DNA of 48,813 nt. Origin: Desulfobacterales bacterium. Lineage in GTDB: Bacteria; Desulfobacterota; Desulfobacteria; Desulfobacterales; JAEINQ01. This document shows, piece after piece, positions 1 to 7,403 of the stretch. The notes below the pieces were generated by a model. The model saw nothing but the letters and a program-made list of their open reading frames with translations. It had not been told where the DNA came from and made no database searches. Location: the NCBI GenBank assembly GCA_016342285.1, contig JAEINQ010000051.1, positions 1 through 48,813 on the forward strand, in the 5' to 3' direction. A program made the translations under genes and the position numbers. The first letter of the stretch is position 1. Each line of letters begins with the position of its first letter.

Positions 1-77
1 GCCGGGCATGCAGACGTACTTTAGCGTACTTCAAATGCCCGGGAACAAAGCAGATGCGGTGCCCTGTGAACGCTTAC
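1..77 (+). repeat. Structured repeat family A, copy 1 (left-truncated by window edge)
   Basis: This is the 3' part of a dispersed intergenic element whose other copies lie at 3108-3275, 14431-14592 and 42122-42288. It carries the core stem CCGGGCAT/ATGCCCGG enclosing two GTAC boxes (positions 14-46), then the right outer arm CCCTGTGAACGCTTAC (61-76). The left outer arm lies before the window. It ends about 30 bp upstream of the RmlD-like gene. Confidence 0.85.
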
Positions 78-107
78 AATTTTGGATACCTGCGATAGGC
101 CCGACAT

Positions 108-1022
108 ATGGAAAAACCCAAAAAAAGACTCCTGGTCACCGGCGCCAGCGGTTTTCTGGGATACCGGGTCTGCATGGAAGCGCAAAAAAACTGGCAGGTC
201 TTTGGCACTCACCATGCCAAACCTGTCGCCGTTGCGGGTGTCGAGGCCTTGGGGCTCGACCTGACCAATCATGATGACCTGGCCCATTCCGTCAAGCAAG
301 TCCGCCCCCATGCCGTCATTCACACGGCAGCCGTCTCCCAACCCGAAGATTGCCAGGCCCATCCCGCATCCTCCCGGGCCATCAATGTCTCGGCCACGGC
401 AAACCTCGCCACCCTGTGCGCCCGCGATAAAATTCCGTTTGTCTTCACCTCCACCGACCTGGTCTTTGACGGACTAAACGCCCCCTACGCTGAAACCGAT
501 CCTGTCTCGCCAGTGAACGAATACGGCCGGCAGAAGGTCGAGGCGGAAGAAGCAATCCGGCGGATCTGCCCTGCCGCGGCCATTTGCCGCATGCCCCTGA
601 TGTTCGGGCACGCCCCGGGAACGGGAAGCGGCTTTCTGGGCTGGATGATCCGCGCCCTGGAAAAGGGCGAACCGATCCGTCTTTTCACCGACGAATACCG
701 GACGATGGTCGATACGGTCAGCGCGGCCCGGGGCCTGATTCTGTTCACCGAAAAGTCCGGCGGCACCTACCACCTGGGCGGCCGGCGGCGGATCAGCCGC
801 CACGACATGGGCCTGGCCCTGCTCCAACGGGGTCCGTGGGACCCGTCGCTGCTGATAAGGGCGAGTGTGTATGATTCAACAGGCTTGGCCCCGCGCTCGC
901 CGGACGTCTCCCTGGTCAGTGAAAGCGCATACGCCCTGGGCTATCGCCCAACGGACTTTGACAGGGCGCTCGATGAAGGGATTCGATCCCGGGGGATTGT
1001 TGTCCGCAATCCCGACCCATGA
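108..1022 (+). CDS. RmlD-like SDR family NAD(P)-dependent sugar reductase/epimerase
   Basis: A 304-residue extended short-chain dehydrogenase of the RmlD (dTDP-4-dehydrorhamnose reductase-like) type. The Rossmann nucleotide motif GASGFLG is at the N-terminus (residues about 12-18). A DLTN segment follows, then the strand STDLVFDG typical of RmlD-type proteins, and the catalytic-type YGRQK (YxxxK). RmlD reduces dTDP-4-keto-rhamnose in nucleotide-sugar synthesis. Many RmlD-like proteins act on other sugars, and there are no rml genes nearby, so the substrate is unknown. The ATG follows repeat copy 1 by about 30 bp without a strong Shine-Dalgarno. The length is normal for the family. It is separated by 67 bp from the signalling genes downstream and is probably not functionally linked to them. 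Confidence 0.85.
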   Translation: MEKPKKRLLVTGASGFLGYRVCMEAQKNWQVFGTHHAKPVAVAGVEALGLDLTNHDDLAHSVKQVRPHAVIHTAAVSQPEDCQAHPASSRAINVSATANLATLCARDKIPFVFTSTDLVFDGLNAPYAETDPVSPVNEYGRQKVEAEEAIRRICPAAAICRMPLMFGHAPGTGSGFLGWMIRALEKGEPIRLFTDEYRTMVDTVSAARGLILFTEKSGGTYHLGGRRRISRHDMGLALLQRGPWDPSLLIRASVYDSTGLAPRSPDVSLVSESAYALGYRPTDFDRALDEGIRSRGIVVRNPDP

Positions 1023-1089
1023 TATGATCTGCCCAGGTTTTATTCGTTCCGGTGACTGACCCTCTTTTGACCATCCAAGGAAATCATCC

Positions 1090-1449
1090 ATGCCTTTTGA
1101 CATCATCATCACTGATGACTCCCGCGTGGCCCGCGCCATGATCAAGAAAGCGATGCCGGCGGGAGATTATGTTTTTCGGGAGGCCGGCGGAGGTGTCGAG
1201 TGCCTGGCCCTGTATAAGAAAAAACCGGCGGACGCGGTTTTTCTGGACCTGACCATGCCGGAAATGGACGGTTTTGAAACCCTGGAACGGCTCCGTAAGA
1301 TGGACCCCGGCGCCAAGGTGGTGGTCATCACCGCCGACGTCCAGCCAGGCGCCAGGGATCGGGTGACGGCCCTAGGCGCCTTGAGTGTCCTGCACAAGCC
1401 GCCCAGGCCCGAAGACCTGGAAGCTGTTCTCAAAAGGATACTGGCATGA
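1090..1449 (+). CDS. Single-domain CheY-like response regulator
   Basis: A stand-alone receiver domain of 119 residues with no output domain. The acidic pair is D9-D10, the phospho-acceptor is D53 in FLDLTMPEMDG, the switch threonine is T81 (VVVITAD) and the conserved lysine is K103 (HKPP). Such proteins act by phosphorylation-dependent protein contact, as CheY does. An AAGGAAATCATCC stretch precedes the ATG. The stop overlaps the start of the next gene (ATGA), so the receiver and the CheC-like protein are translationally coupled. No histidine kinase is encoded in the window, so the phosphodonor is elsewhere. Confidence 0.93.
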   Translation: MPFDIIITDDSRVARAMIKKAMPAGDYVFREAGGGVECLALYKKKPADAVFLDLTMPEMDGFETLERLRKMDPGAKVVVITADVQPGARDRVTALGALSVLHKPPRPEDLEAVLKRILA

Positions 1450-2072
1450 TCACCCTGACCGACGACCATCGCGATGCCCTGTCGGAGATGATCAACATCA
1501 GCTTCGGAAGATCCATGGCCTCCCTGGCCGAACTGCTCGGCGTCTTTATCCACATCAGCGTCCCCCAGGTCTCAGTCATTGAAGCGGACAAGATCATCGA
1601 ATTTCTAGAGGAATCGTTTGACGCCTCAGAAGAGATCAGCCTGATCCAACAGGTTTTCCGTGGCGACTTTTTCGGTGAGGCGGCCCTGGCCCTCTCTGCC
1701 GATTCCTGCACCAACTTGGTGAGCATGCTGACCGAAGAAATCGGGTTCGCCCCTCAGATGGAGACCGACAAGCTCGAACTGGAGGCGCTTCTGGAAGTGG
1801 GCAACATCGTCATCGGCGCCTGCCTGGGACGATTCGCCGAACTGCTGGGCACCGTTTTGACCTTTGACCCGCCGGAAATTTTCTGGGACCGGCTCAGTGC
1901 GGACCGGATCCGTGACCGCATCACCGCCCGCGGAGACGAAGTGCTGCGGATCCATGCCAAGTTCGATCTCAAGGACCGGAAGGCCGAAGGCTACCTGTTT
2001 GTCTTTTTGTCCCATCAATGCATGGCGTGGCTCTTCTCCGAAACGGACAAATTCATGGCGGAACTTTTCTGA
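1446..2072 (+). CDS. CheC-family chemotaxis phosphatase-like protein
   Basis: A 208-residue protein with the two CheC/CheX/FliY active-site signatures (E-x-x-N). One is near the N-terminus (E14 and N17, in SEMINISFG) and one is in the middle (E117 and N120, in EVGNIVIG). In this family the Glu/Asn pair dephosphorylates CheY-P. It overlaps the receiver gene by 4 bp, so the receiver is the natural substrate. It stops 11 bp before the diguanylate cyclase start. The three genes look like one signalling operon in which receiver phosphorylation, its removal and c-di-GMP synthesis are linked. The link to the cyclase is inference. Confidence 0.88.
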   Translation: MITLTDDHRDALSEMINISFGRSMASLAELLGVFIHISVPQVSVIEADKIIEFLEESFDASEEISLIQQVFRGDFFGEAALALSADSCTNLVSMLTEEIGFAPQMETDKLELEALLEVGNIVIGACLGRFAELLGTVLTFDPPEIFWDRLSADRIRDRITARGDEVLRIHAKFDLKDRKAEGYLFVFLSHQCMAWLFSETDKFMAELF

Positions 2073-2083
2073 GGCTGCAAAAA

Positions 2084-3085
2084 ATGAAAGTCTCCATCAA
2101 CGGCGAAAGCTGTTGGCAGATCATCGACACCTTGAGCCAGGGTCTCATCGTCCTGGACCGGAACCTGAGAATTCAGTACTGGAACCGCTGGATGGCCCAA
2201 CATGCAAACATGGACTTGGCCTCGGTGGTCGGGCGACCCATTTTGGAAATCTTTCCCGGCCTGAAGGAGAAAGGGTTTCTGTGGAAAGTCAACACGGTCT
2301 TCTCCCTGGGCAATTTCGCCTTCTTCTCACAGCGGCTGCACCAGTCCGTCTTCCCGTTGGCCGCATCGCGCTACCTGGAGGCGGGTTTCGAACAGATGCA
2401 GCAAAACATCGTCATCGCCCCCCTTCGAGGCACCGGCGGAAAGGTGGAACGGGTCGCGGTTTCCGTCATCGACAACACCGATGCCGCCATCTACCGGAAA
2501 AGGCTGGAAGAGACCACCGGCCAGTTGCAGAGGGCAGTCCGGATTGACTACCTCACCGGCATTGCCAACCGCCTTCACCTGTTCGAAAGGCTCAAGGAGG
2601 AGCTGGCGAGGCACTTAAGGTCCGGTGAGCCCCTGTCTCTGGCCATTCTCGACCTGGATCACTTCAAGCGGGTCAATGACGCCCACGGCCACCTGTGCGG
2701 CGATCATGTGCTGGCCGAAACAGCGCACCTGTTAGCCGGGCAGCTTCGCGCCTATGATCTTATCGGCCGATACGGGGGCGAGGAATTCTGCATTGTCTTG
2801 CCCCGGACCGATATGGACACGGCCTGCAGCGTACTGGACCGGCTTCGCGTCAAAATAGCCGCCCACGAATTCGTCCACAAATTGGTCCGGTTGGCCATTT
2901 CCGTGAGCATCGGCGTGGCGTCCACCCAGCATCGGGAAAGGATCGACTCCCAGGATCTGCTCCGCGATGCCGATGAGGCCCTGTACCGGGCAAAAAATGC
3001 CGGACGCAACCGGATGGAATGCTTTGTTCCCGGCCCGCCCGGAAGCATGTCACCTGTCTCGCCCAATCGCGGAGCAACAGGCTGA
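2084..3085 (+). CDS. Diguanylate cyclase with N-terminal PAS-like sensor (GGDEF)
   Basis: A 333-residue protein. Residues about 5-140 form a PAS-like sensor region (opening LSQGLIVLDRNLRIQYWNR), and residues about 150-315 are a GGDEF domain. The active site is GGEEF at residues 231-235. A product-inhibition I-site RAYD (222-225) sits exactly five residues before it. Metal-binding acidic residues are in LAILDLDHFK. It should make c-di-GMP from two GTP. An in-frame ATG lies further upstream at 2018 inside the CheC-like gene. The ATG at 2084 is preferred because it avoids a long overlap and is 11 bp after the preceding stop. No membrane segments are seen, so the protein is cytosolic. Confidence 0.9.
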   Translation: MKVSINGESCWQIIDTLSQGLIVLDRNLRIQYWNRWMAQHANMDLASVVGRPILEIFPGLKEKGFLWKVNTVFSLGNFAFFSQRLHQSVFPLAASRYLEAGFEQMQQNIVIAPLRGTGGKVERVAVSVIDNTDAAIYRKRLEETTGQLQRAVRIDYLTGIANRLHLFERLKEELARHLRSGEPLSLAILDLDHFKRVNDAHGHLCGDHVLAETAHLLAGQLRAYDLIGRYGGEEFCIVLPRTDMDTACSVLDRLRVKIAAHEFVHKLVRLAISVSIGVASTQHRERIDSQDLLRDADEALYRAKNAGRNRMECFVPGPPGSMSPVSPNRGATG

Positions 3086-3107
3086 CGCCATAGTGGCATA
3101 AAGAAAT

Positions 3108-3275
3108 CGTAACTGTTCAAGGGGTTGAAACGATACGGCGTTTCGAATTACCGTAAGGTAAGCGTTTACAGGGTGCCGTAGATGCGAGGCGCCGGGCATG
3201 CAGGCGTACTATTTCGTACTTCAATTGCCCGGGAACAAAGTCACGCCTTGGCGTGATGCCCTGTGAATGCTTACA
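3108..3275 (+). repeat. Structured repeat family A, copy 2
   Basis: A full copy lying between the convergent ends of the diguanylate cyclase and the pseudouridine synthase. The outer arms GTAAGCGTTTACAGGG (about 3160-3175) and CCCTGTGAATGCTTAC pair with G-U exchanges. The core stem is CCGGGCA/TGCCCGG. This copy and copy 4 add a short hairpin (TCACGCC/GGCGTGA) that copies 1 and 3 lack. Confidence 0.88.
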
Positions 3276-3335
3276 AGAAATCACGCCTATGGGTGGATGT
3301 GGATTGCCTTTTGCCTTCAACGGCCGGATCGAACC

Positions 3336-4157
3336 TTACGGCAGAAGCAGGCTGTCCAGCCGGAAATGGCAATGGTCTCCGGCAATCGGGCAGGTAAAGG
3401 CCAGGGATACGGCAGTCAGTTGAAGGCCGGCGCCACTCTTGTTTCCCTCACCGTATCTCGGATCCCCCATTACCGGGTGGCCGATCCCGTCAAAATGCCG
3501 CCGAATCTGGTGCCGCCGCCCGGTGTGGATCCTGACCCGCAGATCGGTGGTATCGAAATCTTCTTGGTAACGAGCCACCTCGTATTCGGTGATCGCCTCC
3601 CGACCGTCCAGGGGCGCGTCGATGCGCCCTTTTCCTTCCAGGCCCGCCATCTTTCCCAGAACCGTCACCCGGTATCGCTTGTCCATGTGCCGGTCCCGAA
3701 AGAGCGCCGAGAGTTTGGCCGCGGCCCCCTTGTCGTGGGCCACCAGAACCAGCCCCGACGCCTCCCGGTCGATTCGATGGATCAGCCAGACCTTGCGCCG
3801 GGGCGTAAAATACCGTTCCGTTTGGTAGAGCAGAGAACAGTGATCGGCGTACAGGGTCCCCTGACAGAGCCGACCGGGCGGTTTGTTCCAGACACTGTAG
3901 CGTCCCCGGTCTTCCACAAGGCCGGCCGGGTCGGCGTTCAGGGCCAGAATGGCCGGGTCGTAATGAAACGACAATACATCGCCGGTTCGAAGCGTTGTCT
4001 TGGCCCGGCGAAGCCGCCGCCGGCCGAGCCAGGCCGCCCCCTTGGCCATGGCGTCTTTGACACGGGCCTTGGACAGATCGGTATAGGCGGCCAGAAAATC
4101 ACAGGCGATTTGCGGATCGTCAGCCCCGACGGTCCGCGTCATTGAAAATCCTTCCAT
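3336..4157 (-). CDS. RluA-family RNA pseudouridine synthase
   Basis: A 273-residue pseudouridylate synthase that isomerises uridine in rRNA or tRNA. The catalytic signature is LIHRIDREASGL with the nucleophile D130. Downstream are RIHTGRRHQIRRH and HPVMGDPRYG, all diagnostic of the RluA/RsuA superfamily. There is an S4-like segment near residues 25-60. The exact target base cannot be told from sequence. The start ATG shares one base with the stop of the upstream yaiI-like gene (TGATG), which implies coupling. A second in-frame ATG five codons on (M6) is also possible. Confidence 0.9.
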   Translation of the reverse strand: MEGFSMTRTVGADDPQIACDFLAAYTDLSKARVKDAMAKGAAWLGRRRLRRAKTTLRTGDVLSFHYDPAILALNADPAGLVEDRGRYSVWNKPPGRLCQGTLYADHCSLLYQTERYFTPRRKVWLIHRIDREASGLVLVAHDKGAAAKLSALFRDRHMDKRYRVTVLGKMAGLEGKGRIDAPLDGREAITEYEVARYQEDFDTTDLRVRIHTGRRHQIRRHFDGIGHPVMGDPRYGEGNKSGAGLQLTAVSLAFTCPIAGDHCHFRLDSLLLP

Positions 4158-4624
4158 CAGTTGGAATTGGAGGGTTGCGCGCGGCGGATGGATTGAATCG
4201 CGTCGTCGAGCTTTTGAAGAAAACGGGATCGGTCGCGCTGATTGATTGGAGGCGGCCCGCCCGTTATCTCCCCTGTGCCGCGAAGTTCGGCCAACAGCTC
4301 CCGCGTCGCCACGGCATCACCGATGTTGTCTTCCGTGAACGGTTTTCCGGCAGGCCCCATCACCCGTGCGCCTTTCGTCAGGCAGCGGCTCGCCAGCAAA
4401 ATGTCGGCGGTGACCACGATATCGTCGGCCTGCACGTGTTCGACAATCCAATCATCGGCCGCGTCGAATTTGTCCGTCACCACTTGAAGCACAATCCGCC
4501 GTTCATTGGGAACCCGCATCCGGGCATTGGCCACCAAGGTGACACGAAGCCCATATCGGCTCGCGACGCGATATACCTCCGGCTTGACCGGGCAGGCATC
4601 GGCATCGACAAAGATGTGCAGCAA
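4157..4624 (-). CDS. YaiI/YqxD family protein (UPF0178, DUF188)
   Basis: A 155-residue protein recognised as the YaiI/YqxD family from its opening FVDADACPVK, the central VVTADILLA and GPAGKPFTEDNIG. The family has a PIN-like fold with conserved acidic residues. Its cellular role is not established. It sits 11 bp after the aminotransferase gene and runs directly into the pseudouridine synthase with a one-base overlap, so the three minus-strand genes are probably co-transcribed. The length is typical. Confidence 0.9.
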   Translation of the reverse strand: MLHIFVDADACPVKPEVYRVASRYGLRVTLVANARMRVPNERRIVLQVVTDKFDAADDWIVEHVQADDIVVTADILLASRCLTKGARVMGPAGKPFTEDNIGDAVATRELLAELRGTGEITGGPPPINQRDRSRFLQKLDDAIQSIRRAQPSNSN

Positions 4625-4635
4625 ACGAAGCTCCT

Positions 4636-5817
4636 CTACGCCAGCAAGTTGCCCAAGACACGATCGAGAAGCGCCAGCATTTCATCCATCTCCTCGACAG
4701 AAACGTTCAACGCGGGCATAAAACGAAGCAGGTGGGGCCGCGGGGCATTGAGCAGAAGCCCGGCATCGCGTGCCTGATCCGTGAGTTTTGCGGCGATCTC
4801 CTGCCGCAAATCCAGGGCTACCAGCAGGCCGCGGCCGTGCACCGCTCCCAGCCGGTGACGGGCTGACAGGGCGGTCAAGCCCTTCATCAAATACGCGCCG
4901 CTGGCTTCAACGCCCTGCAAAAATCCCGGCTCCAGCACCGCATCCAGGACGGCGCCGCCCACGGCGCACATGAGCGGGTTGCCGTTGAAGGTGCCTCCCT
5001 GGTCACCATGTTCGAAACAGGAAACGCGCTCGGTGGCAACCAGGGCGGCCAGCGGCACCCCGCCGCCGAGCATCTTGCCTAACGTCATGATATCCGGTGC
5101 GATACCCGCGTGCTGGTGGCCCCACAGCCGGCCGGTACGGCCCACGCCGGTCTGGATCTCGTCGACTATCAGCAACAACCCGCGCCGGGAGGTGAGATCC
5201 CGCAGGTGGCGCAAAAAATCGTCGGTGGCCTCAACGACACCGGCCTCTCCCTGGATCGGTTCCACCATGACGGCCACGGTCTGGTCGCCGATCAATCGCT
5301 CGACCGATTCGATATCGTTGAGCCGCGCCTTGGGAAAACCGGCGACTTTCGGTTCGAACAAGGCGGCAAACTGCGGCTTGCCGGACGCCGACATGGTCGC
5401 CAGGGTGCGACCATGAAATGAATCTTCAAAGGTGACGATTTCGTAGGCACCGGCCTTGTTCAGGGCGCCCCACTTGCGGGCCAGTTTGATCGCCCCCTCA
5501 TTGGCCTCGGCCCCGCTGTTGGTGAAAAAAACGCGCCCAAAATCGCTGTTTTCCACGATCCGTTTTGCCAGTGCGATGGACGGTTCGTTGTAAAAGGCCG
5601 GACTGGGCGTGATCAGCTTGCCGGCCTGGGCCGCCAGGGCCTCGACGATCCGCGCCGGGCTGTGGCCGAGGCAGTTCACCGCCCAGCCCTGAACGAAATC
5701 AAGATAGCGCTTGCCATTGTTGTCCCACAACCAGGCCCCCTCGCCCCGCACAAAGACCAGTGGCGGTCGGGCGGTAACGTCCATCAATGCCTGGACAGGA
5801 AAGTCAGAAAATTTCAT
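4636..5817 (-). CDS. argD: Class III aminotransferase, acetylornithine aminotransferase type
   Basis: A 393-residue PLP-dependent aminotransferase of the class III (ornithine/acetylornithine) group. Features are the PLP-phosphate site NSGAEANE (about 100-107), the cofactor-stacking SFHGRTLA, the cofactor aspartate in IVDEIQTGVGRTG (D219) and the Schiff-base lysine K248 (TLGKMLGGG). ArgD converts N-acetylglutamate semialdehyde to N-acetylornithine in arginine synthesis. No other arg genes are adjacent, so a related omega-amino substrate is possible. The gene starts the three-gene minus-strand run ending at 3336. Confidence 0.85.
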   Translation of the reverse strand: MKFSDFPVQALMDVTARPPLVFVRGEGAWLWDNNGKRYLDFVQGWAVNCLGHSPARIVEALAAQAGKLITPSPAFYNEPSIALAKRIVENSDFGRVFFTNSGAEANEGAIKLARKWGALNKAGAYEIVTFEDSFHGRTLATMSASGKPQFAALFEPKVAGFPKARLNDIESVERLIGDQTVAVMVEPIQGEAGVVEATDDFLRHLRDLTSRRGLLLIVDEIQTGVGRTGRLWGHQHAGIAPDIMTLGKMLGGGVPLAALVATERVSCFEHGDQGGTFNGNPLMCAVGGAVLDAVLEPGFLQGVEASGAYLMKGLTALSARHRLGAVHGRGLLVALDLRQEIAAKLTDQARDAGLLLNAPRPHLLRFMPALNVSVEEMDEMLALLDRVLGNLLA

Positions 5818-5910
5818 TTTGTGTCCTTTTGGTCAGATGACCCCGTTCGGGTTTGCAGCCAATACAACGCAGGCACAGTAGAACAAACCGGTTGCGGTTT
5901 CAAGGACTGG

Positions 5911-5969
5911 TTCAATTCGAAGTAGGATTACACGTCCTGTGGCGTGGTCAGAGTCAAATGGCTATGCCG
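5911..5969 (+). repeat. Direct repeat, left copy, flanking the DUF2239 cassette
   Basis: About 58 bp beginning TTCAATTCGAAGTAGGA and ending GGCTATGCC. A matching copy lies at 6810-6868 in the same orientation with about 80% identity. Both contain a small CACG/CGTG hairpin whose loop differs. The pair brackets the DUF2239 gene and its promoter. Confidence 0.75.
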
Positions 5970-6009
5970 AGACACCTCTGTGGCAAGTGACTCAAGTGAA
6001 CGAAAGTTT

Positions 6010-6056
6010 GGAGTGAGTCCGGCCCCGGCGGGACTCACTTTAGGCACTCCACACTT
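6010..6056. other. Hairpin in the 351-bp gap upstream of DUF2239
   Basis: AGTGAGTCC (6012-6020) pairs with GGACTCACT (6031-6039) around a short GC-rich loop, followed by TTTAGGCACTCCACACTT. The flanking TTTAGGCAC resembles the TGCCTAAA repeat family seen at 6882-6998 and 45045-45170. No gene is visible between 5818 and 6168. Confidence 0.5.
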
Positions 6057-6077
6057 ATCCGGGCCCAACAGGCTTTT

Positions 6078-6119
6078 TACCCGGGTAGTATTGACAGGCT
6101 ATTTTTACCCGGGTATATT
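6078..6119 (+). promoter_or_regulatory. Promoter with two TACCCGGGTA palindromic operators
   Basis: A near-consensus sigma-70-type promoter: -35 TTGACA at 6091-6096, a 17-bp spacer, -10 TATATT at 6114-6119. The 10-bp palindrome TACCCGGGTA occurs twice, at 6078-6087 just upstream of the -35 and at 6106-6115 overlapping the spacer and the -10. The copies are 28 bp centre to centre. This placement predicts repression by a dimeric regulator. The ATG of the DUF2239 gene is 50 bp downstream. Confidence 0.75.
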
Positions 6120-6168
6120 GTTGCCCTTTTCAACATCAATAGCAAACCGTGAACTGAAAGGATAAAAG

Positions 6169-6801
6169 ATGAAACCATGTACCGCCTTCGAGGGGAGCCG
6201 TTGTATCGCTTCAGGAAACCTTGAAACAGTCGTCAGGGATGTCAAAGCCGTCATTGATCAATTCCCGCAGTCATCCCTGCTGATTTTTGACGATCTGACC
6301 GCTGAGATCGTTGAAGTGGATTTTCGGGGCACGGCGGAAGATGTCGTAAAGCGCCTTGAAAAAGCCGAAATAGAGTCCGGCGCCGGGGCGCCTCCCGAAA
6401 TTCCGACCCCCAACCGGCGGCCGGGACCGGGCCGTCCCAAACTCGGCGTCGTTTCCCGGGAGATAACCTTGCTCCCGCGGCACTGGGACTGGCTCAACAG
6501 CCAGCCCGGCGGCGCTTCGGTCACCCTCCGCAAACTTGTGGAGAAAGCGCGACTCGCCAACGGCGGCCAGGAAATGGTGCGCCGGGCCCAGGAGGCGTCC
6601 TACCGCTTCATGGCCGCCATGGCCGGCGACCGGCCCGGATTCGAAGAGGCAACCCGGGCGTTGTTCGCCGGCAATCCCGACGGGTTTAAGAACTTGATCG
6701 ATTCATGGCCGGCCGATATCCGGGATCATGCCCGAAAGCTTTCCCAAGGGGCTTTTCCGGATCGAAAGCACGCGGATCAATCCGCTACGGCCCCTCCATG
6801 A
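6169..6801 (+). CDS. DUF2239 family protein
   Basis: A 210-residue protein matching the DUF2239 family as I know it: the opening TAFEGSRCIASGN, LLIFDDLTAE, the central GPGRPKLGVVSREI, LLPRHWDWLNSQPGGAS and the later QEASYRFMAAMAGDRPGFEEA. The function is unknown; the GRPKLGV segment with basic flanks is reminiscent of DNA-associated proteins. An AAAGGAT Shine-Dalgarno precedes the ATG. The gene is alone and is bracketed by direct repeats at 5911 and 6810. It has the tightly organised promoter described at 6078-6119. From memory, homologues often sit beside a TetR-type regulator, but none is encoded here. Confidence 0.85.
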   Translation: MKPCTAFEGSRCIASGNLETVVRDVKAVIDQFPQSSLLIFDDLTAEIVEVDFRGTAEDVVKRLEKAEIESGAGAPPEIPTPNRRPGPGRPKLGVVSREITLLPRHWDWLNSQPGGASVTLRKLVEKARLANGGQEMVRRAQEASYRFMAAMAGDRPGFEEATRALFAGNPDGFKNLIDSWPADIRDHARKLSQGAFPDRKHADQSATAPP

Positions 6802-6809
6802 ATCGACGC

Positions 6810-6868
6810 TCAATTCGAAGTAGGAATCCACGTCCCTTTGGGCGTGGTCAGAGCCCATTGGCTATGCT
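6810..6868 (+). repeat. Direct repeat, right copy, flanking the DUF2239 cassette
   Basis: Second copy of the 5911-5969 element, starting 9 bp after the DUF2239 stop. Its hairpin CCACG...CGTGG (about 6828-6847) could also serve as an mRNA 3' end. The spacing of the two copies is about 900 bp. Confidence 0.75.
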
Positions 6869-6881
6869 GCTGCATTTGTCG

Positions 6882-6998
6882 TGCAATGCCTAAAATGCAC
6901 TAAAGTGTACATGCCTAAAGTTGTGGAGTCGCTTCGCTCCGGTTTTTTAAGCTAAGATATGGCAGAATTCCTTCATTTTAGGCAATTTAGGCATTTCG
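6882..6998. repeat. TGCCTAAA-rich imperfect inverted repeat, copy 1
   Basis: The left arm contains AATGCCTAAAATGCACTAAAG and ATGCCTAAAG. The right arm contains CATTTTAGGCAATTTAGGC. A related and better preserved inverted repeat is at 45045-45170. Between the arms is a small hairpin GGAGTCGCTTCGCTCC. The rest of the gap up to 7099 holds no convincing gene. Confidence 0.6.
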
Positions 6999-7099
6999 AA
7001 CTGCAAGCGCAGTATCGCAGCCTTTTCCAGGGGCAAACCAAAGCATGGTCCTCTGGGCCAGGATTCTTTACTTGGATGGGCACCCATATTTGTTTCCAT

Positions 7100-7303
7100 C
7101 TATTGGCCGCGCTGCCGGCGCACAGTAACCGATTCCCCGCCGATCCCCCAATTGTCGGTATCGACCTCTTCGATGACGACCACGGTGGTGGCCGGGTTTT
7201 TATCCAGGACCCGGACGAGAAGGTCGGTTACCCCCTTGATGAGTTGCGCTTTCTGATCCGCTGTAACGCCATCCCGGGTGATCTTGATATTGACGAACGG
7301 CAT
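7100..7303 (-). CDS. 4-oxalocrotonate tautomerase family protein
   Basis: A 67-residue small tautomerase. After removal of Met the N-terminal proline (MPFVNIKIT) is the catalytic general base of the 4-OT superfamily. The VTADQKAQLIKGVTD helix and the VVVIEEV strand are also typical. Members convert 2-hydroxymuconate-type enols or promote related reactions; the substrate here is unknown. A GAGAAAT stretch precedes the start. The N-terminal half of this gene is duplicated in a decayed form inside the chimeric relic at 8540-8729. Confidence 0.88.
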   Translation of the reverse strand: MPFVNIKITRDGVTADQKAQLIKGVTDLLVRVLDKNPATTVVVIEEVDTDNWGIGGESVTVRRQRGQ

Positions 7304-7403
7304 GATTTCTCCTTTTGTGCCTCATAGATGGACCACAAAGCATTTGCGTGTCATAAATTTTAGTTTTTGAGACTCAAACACATTTGTGTCTCATGGATGA
7401 GTC

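Noticed and set aside
2018..2083. Upstream ATG for the diguanylate cyclase
   Set aside because: It would overlap the CheC-like gene by 55 bp, and the encoded residues do not resemble the PAS family; ATG 2084 is preferred.
3267..4145. Plus-strand open frame of 292 codons
   Set aside because: Antisense to the RluA-family gene, which has a clear catalytic motif.
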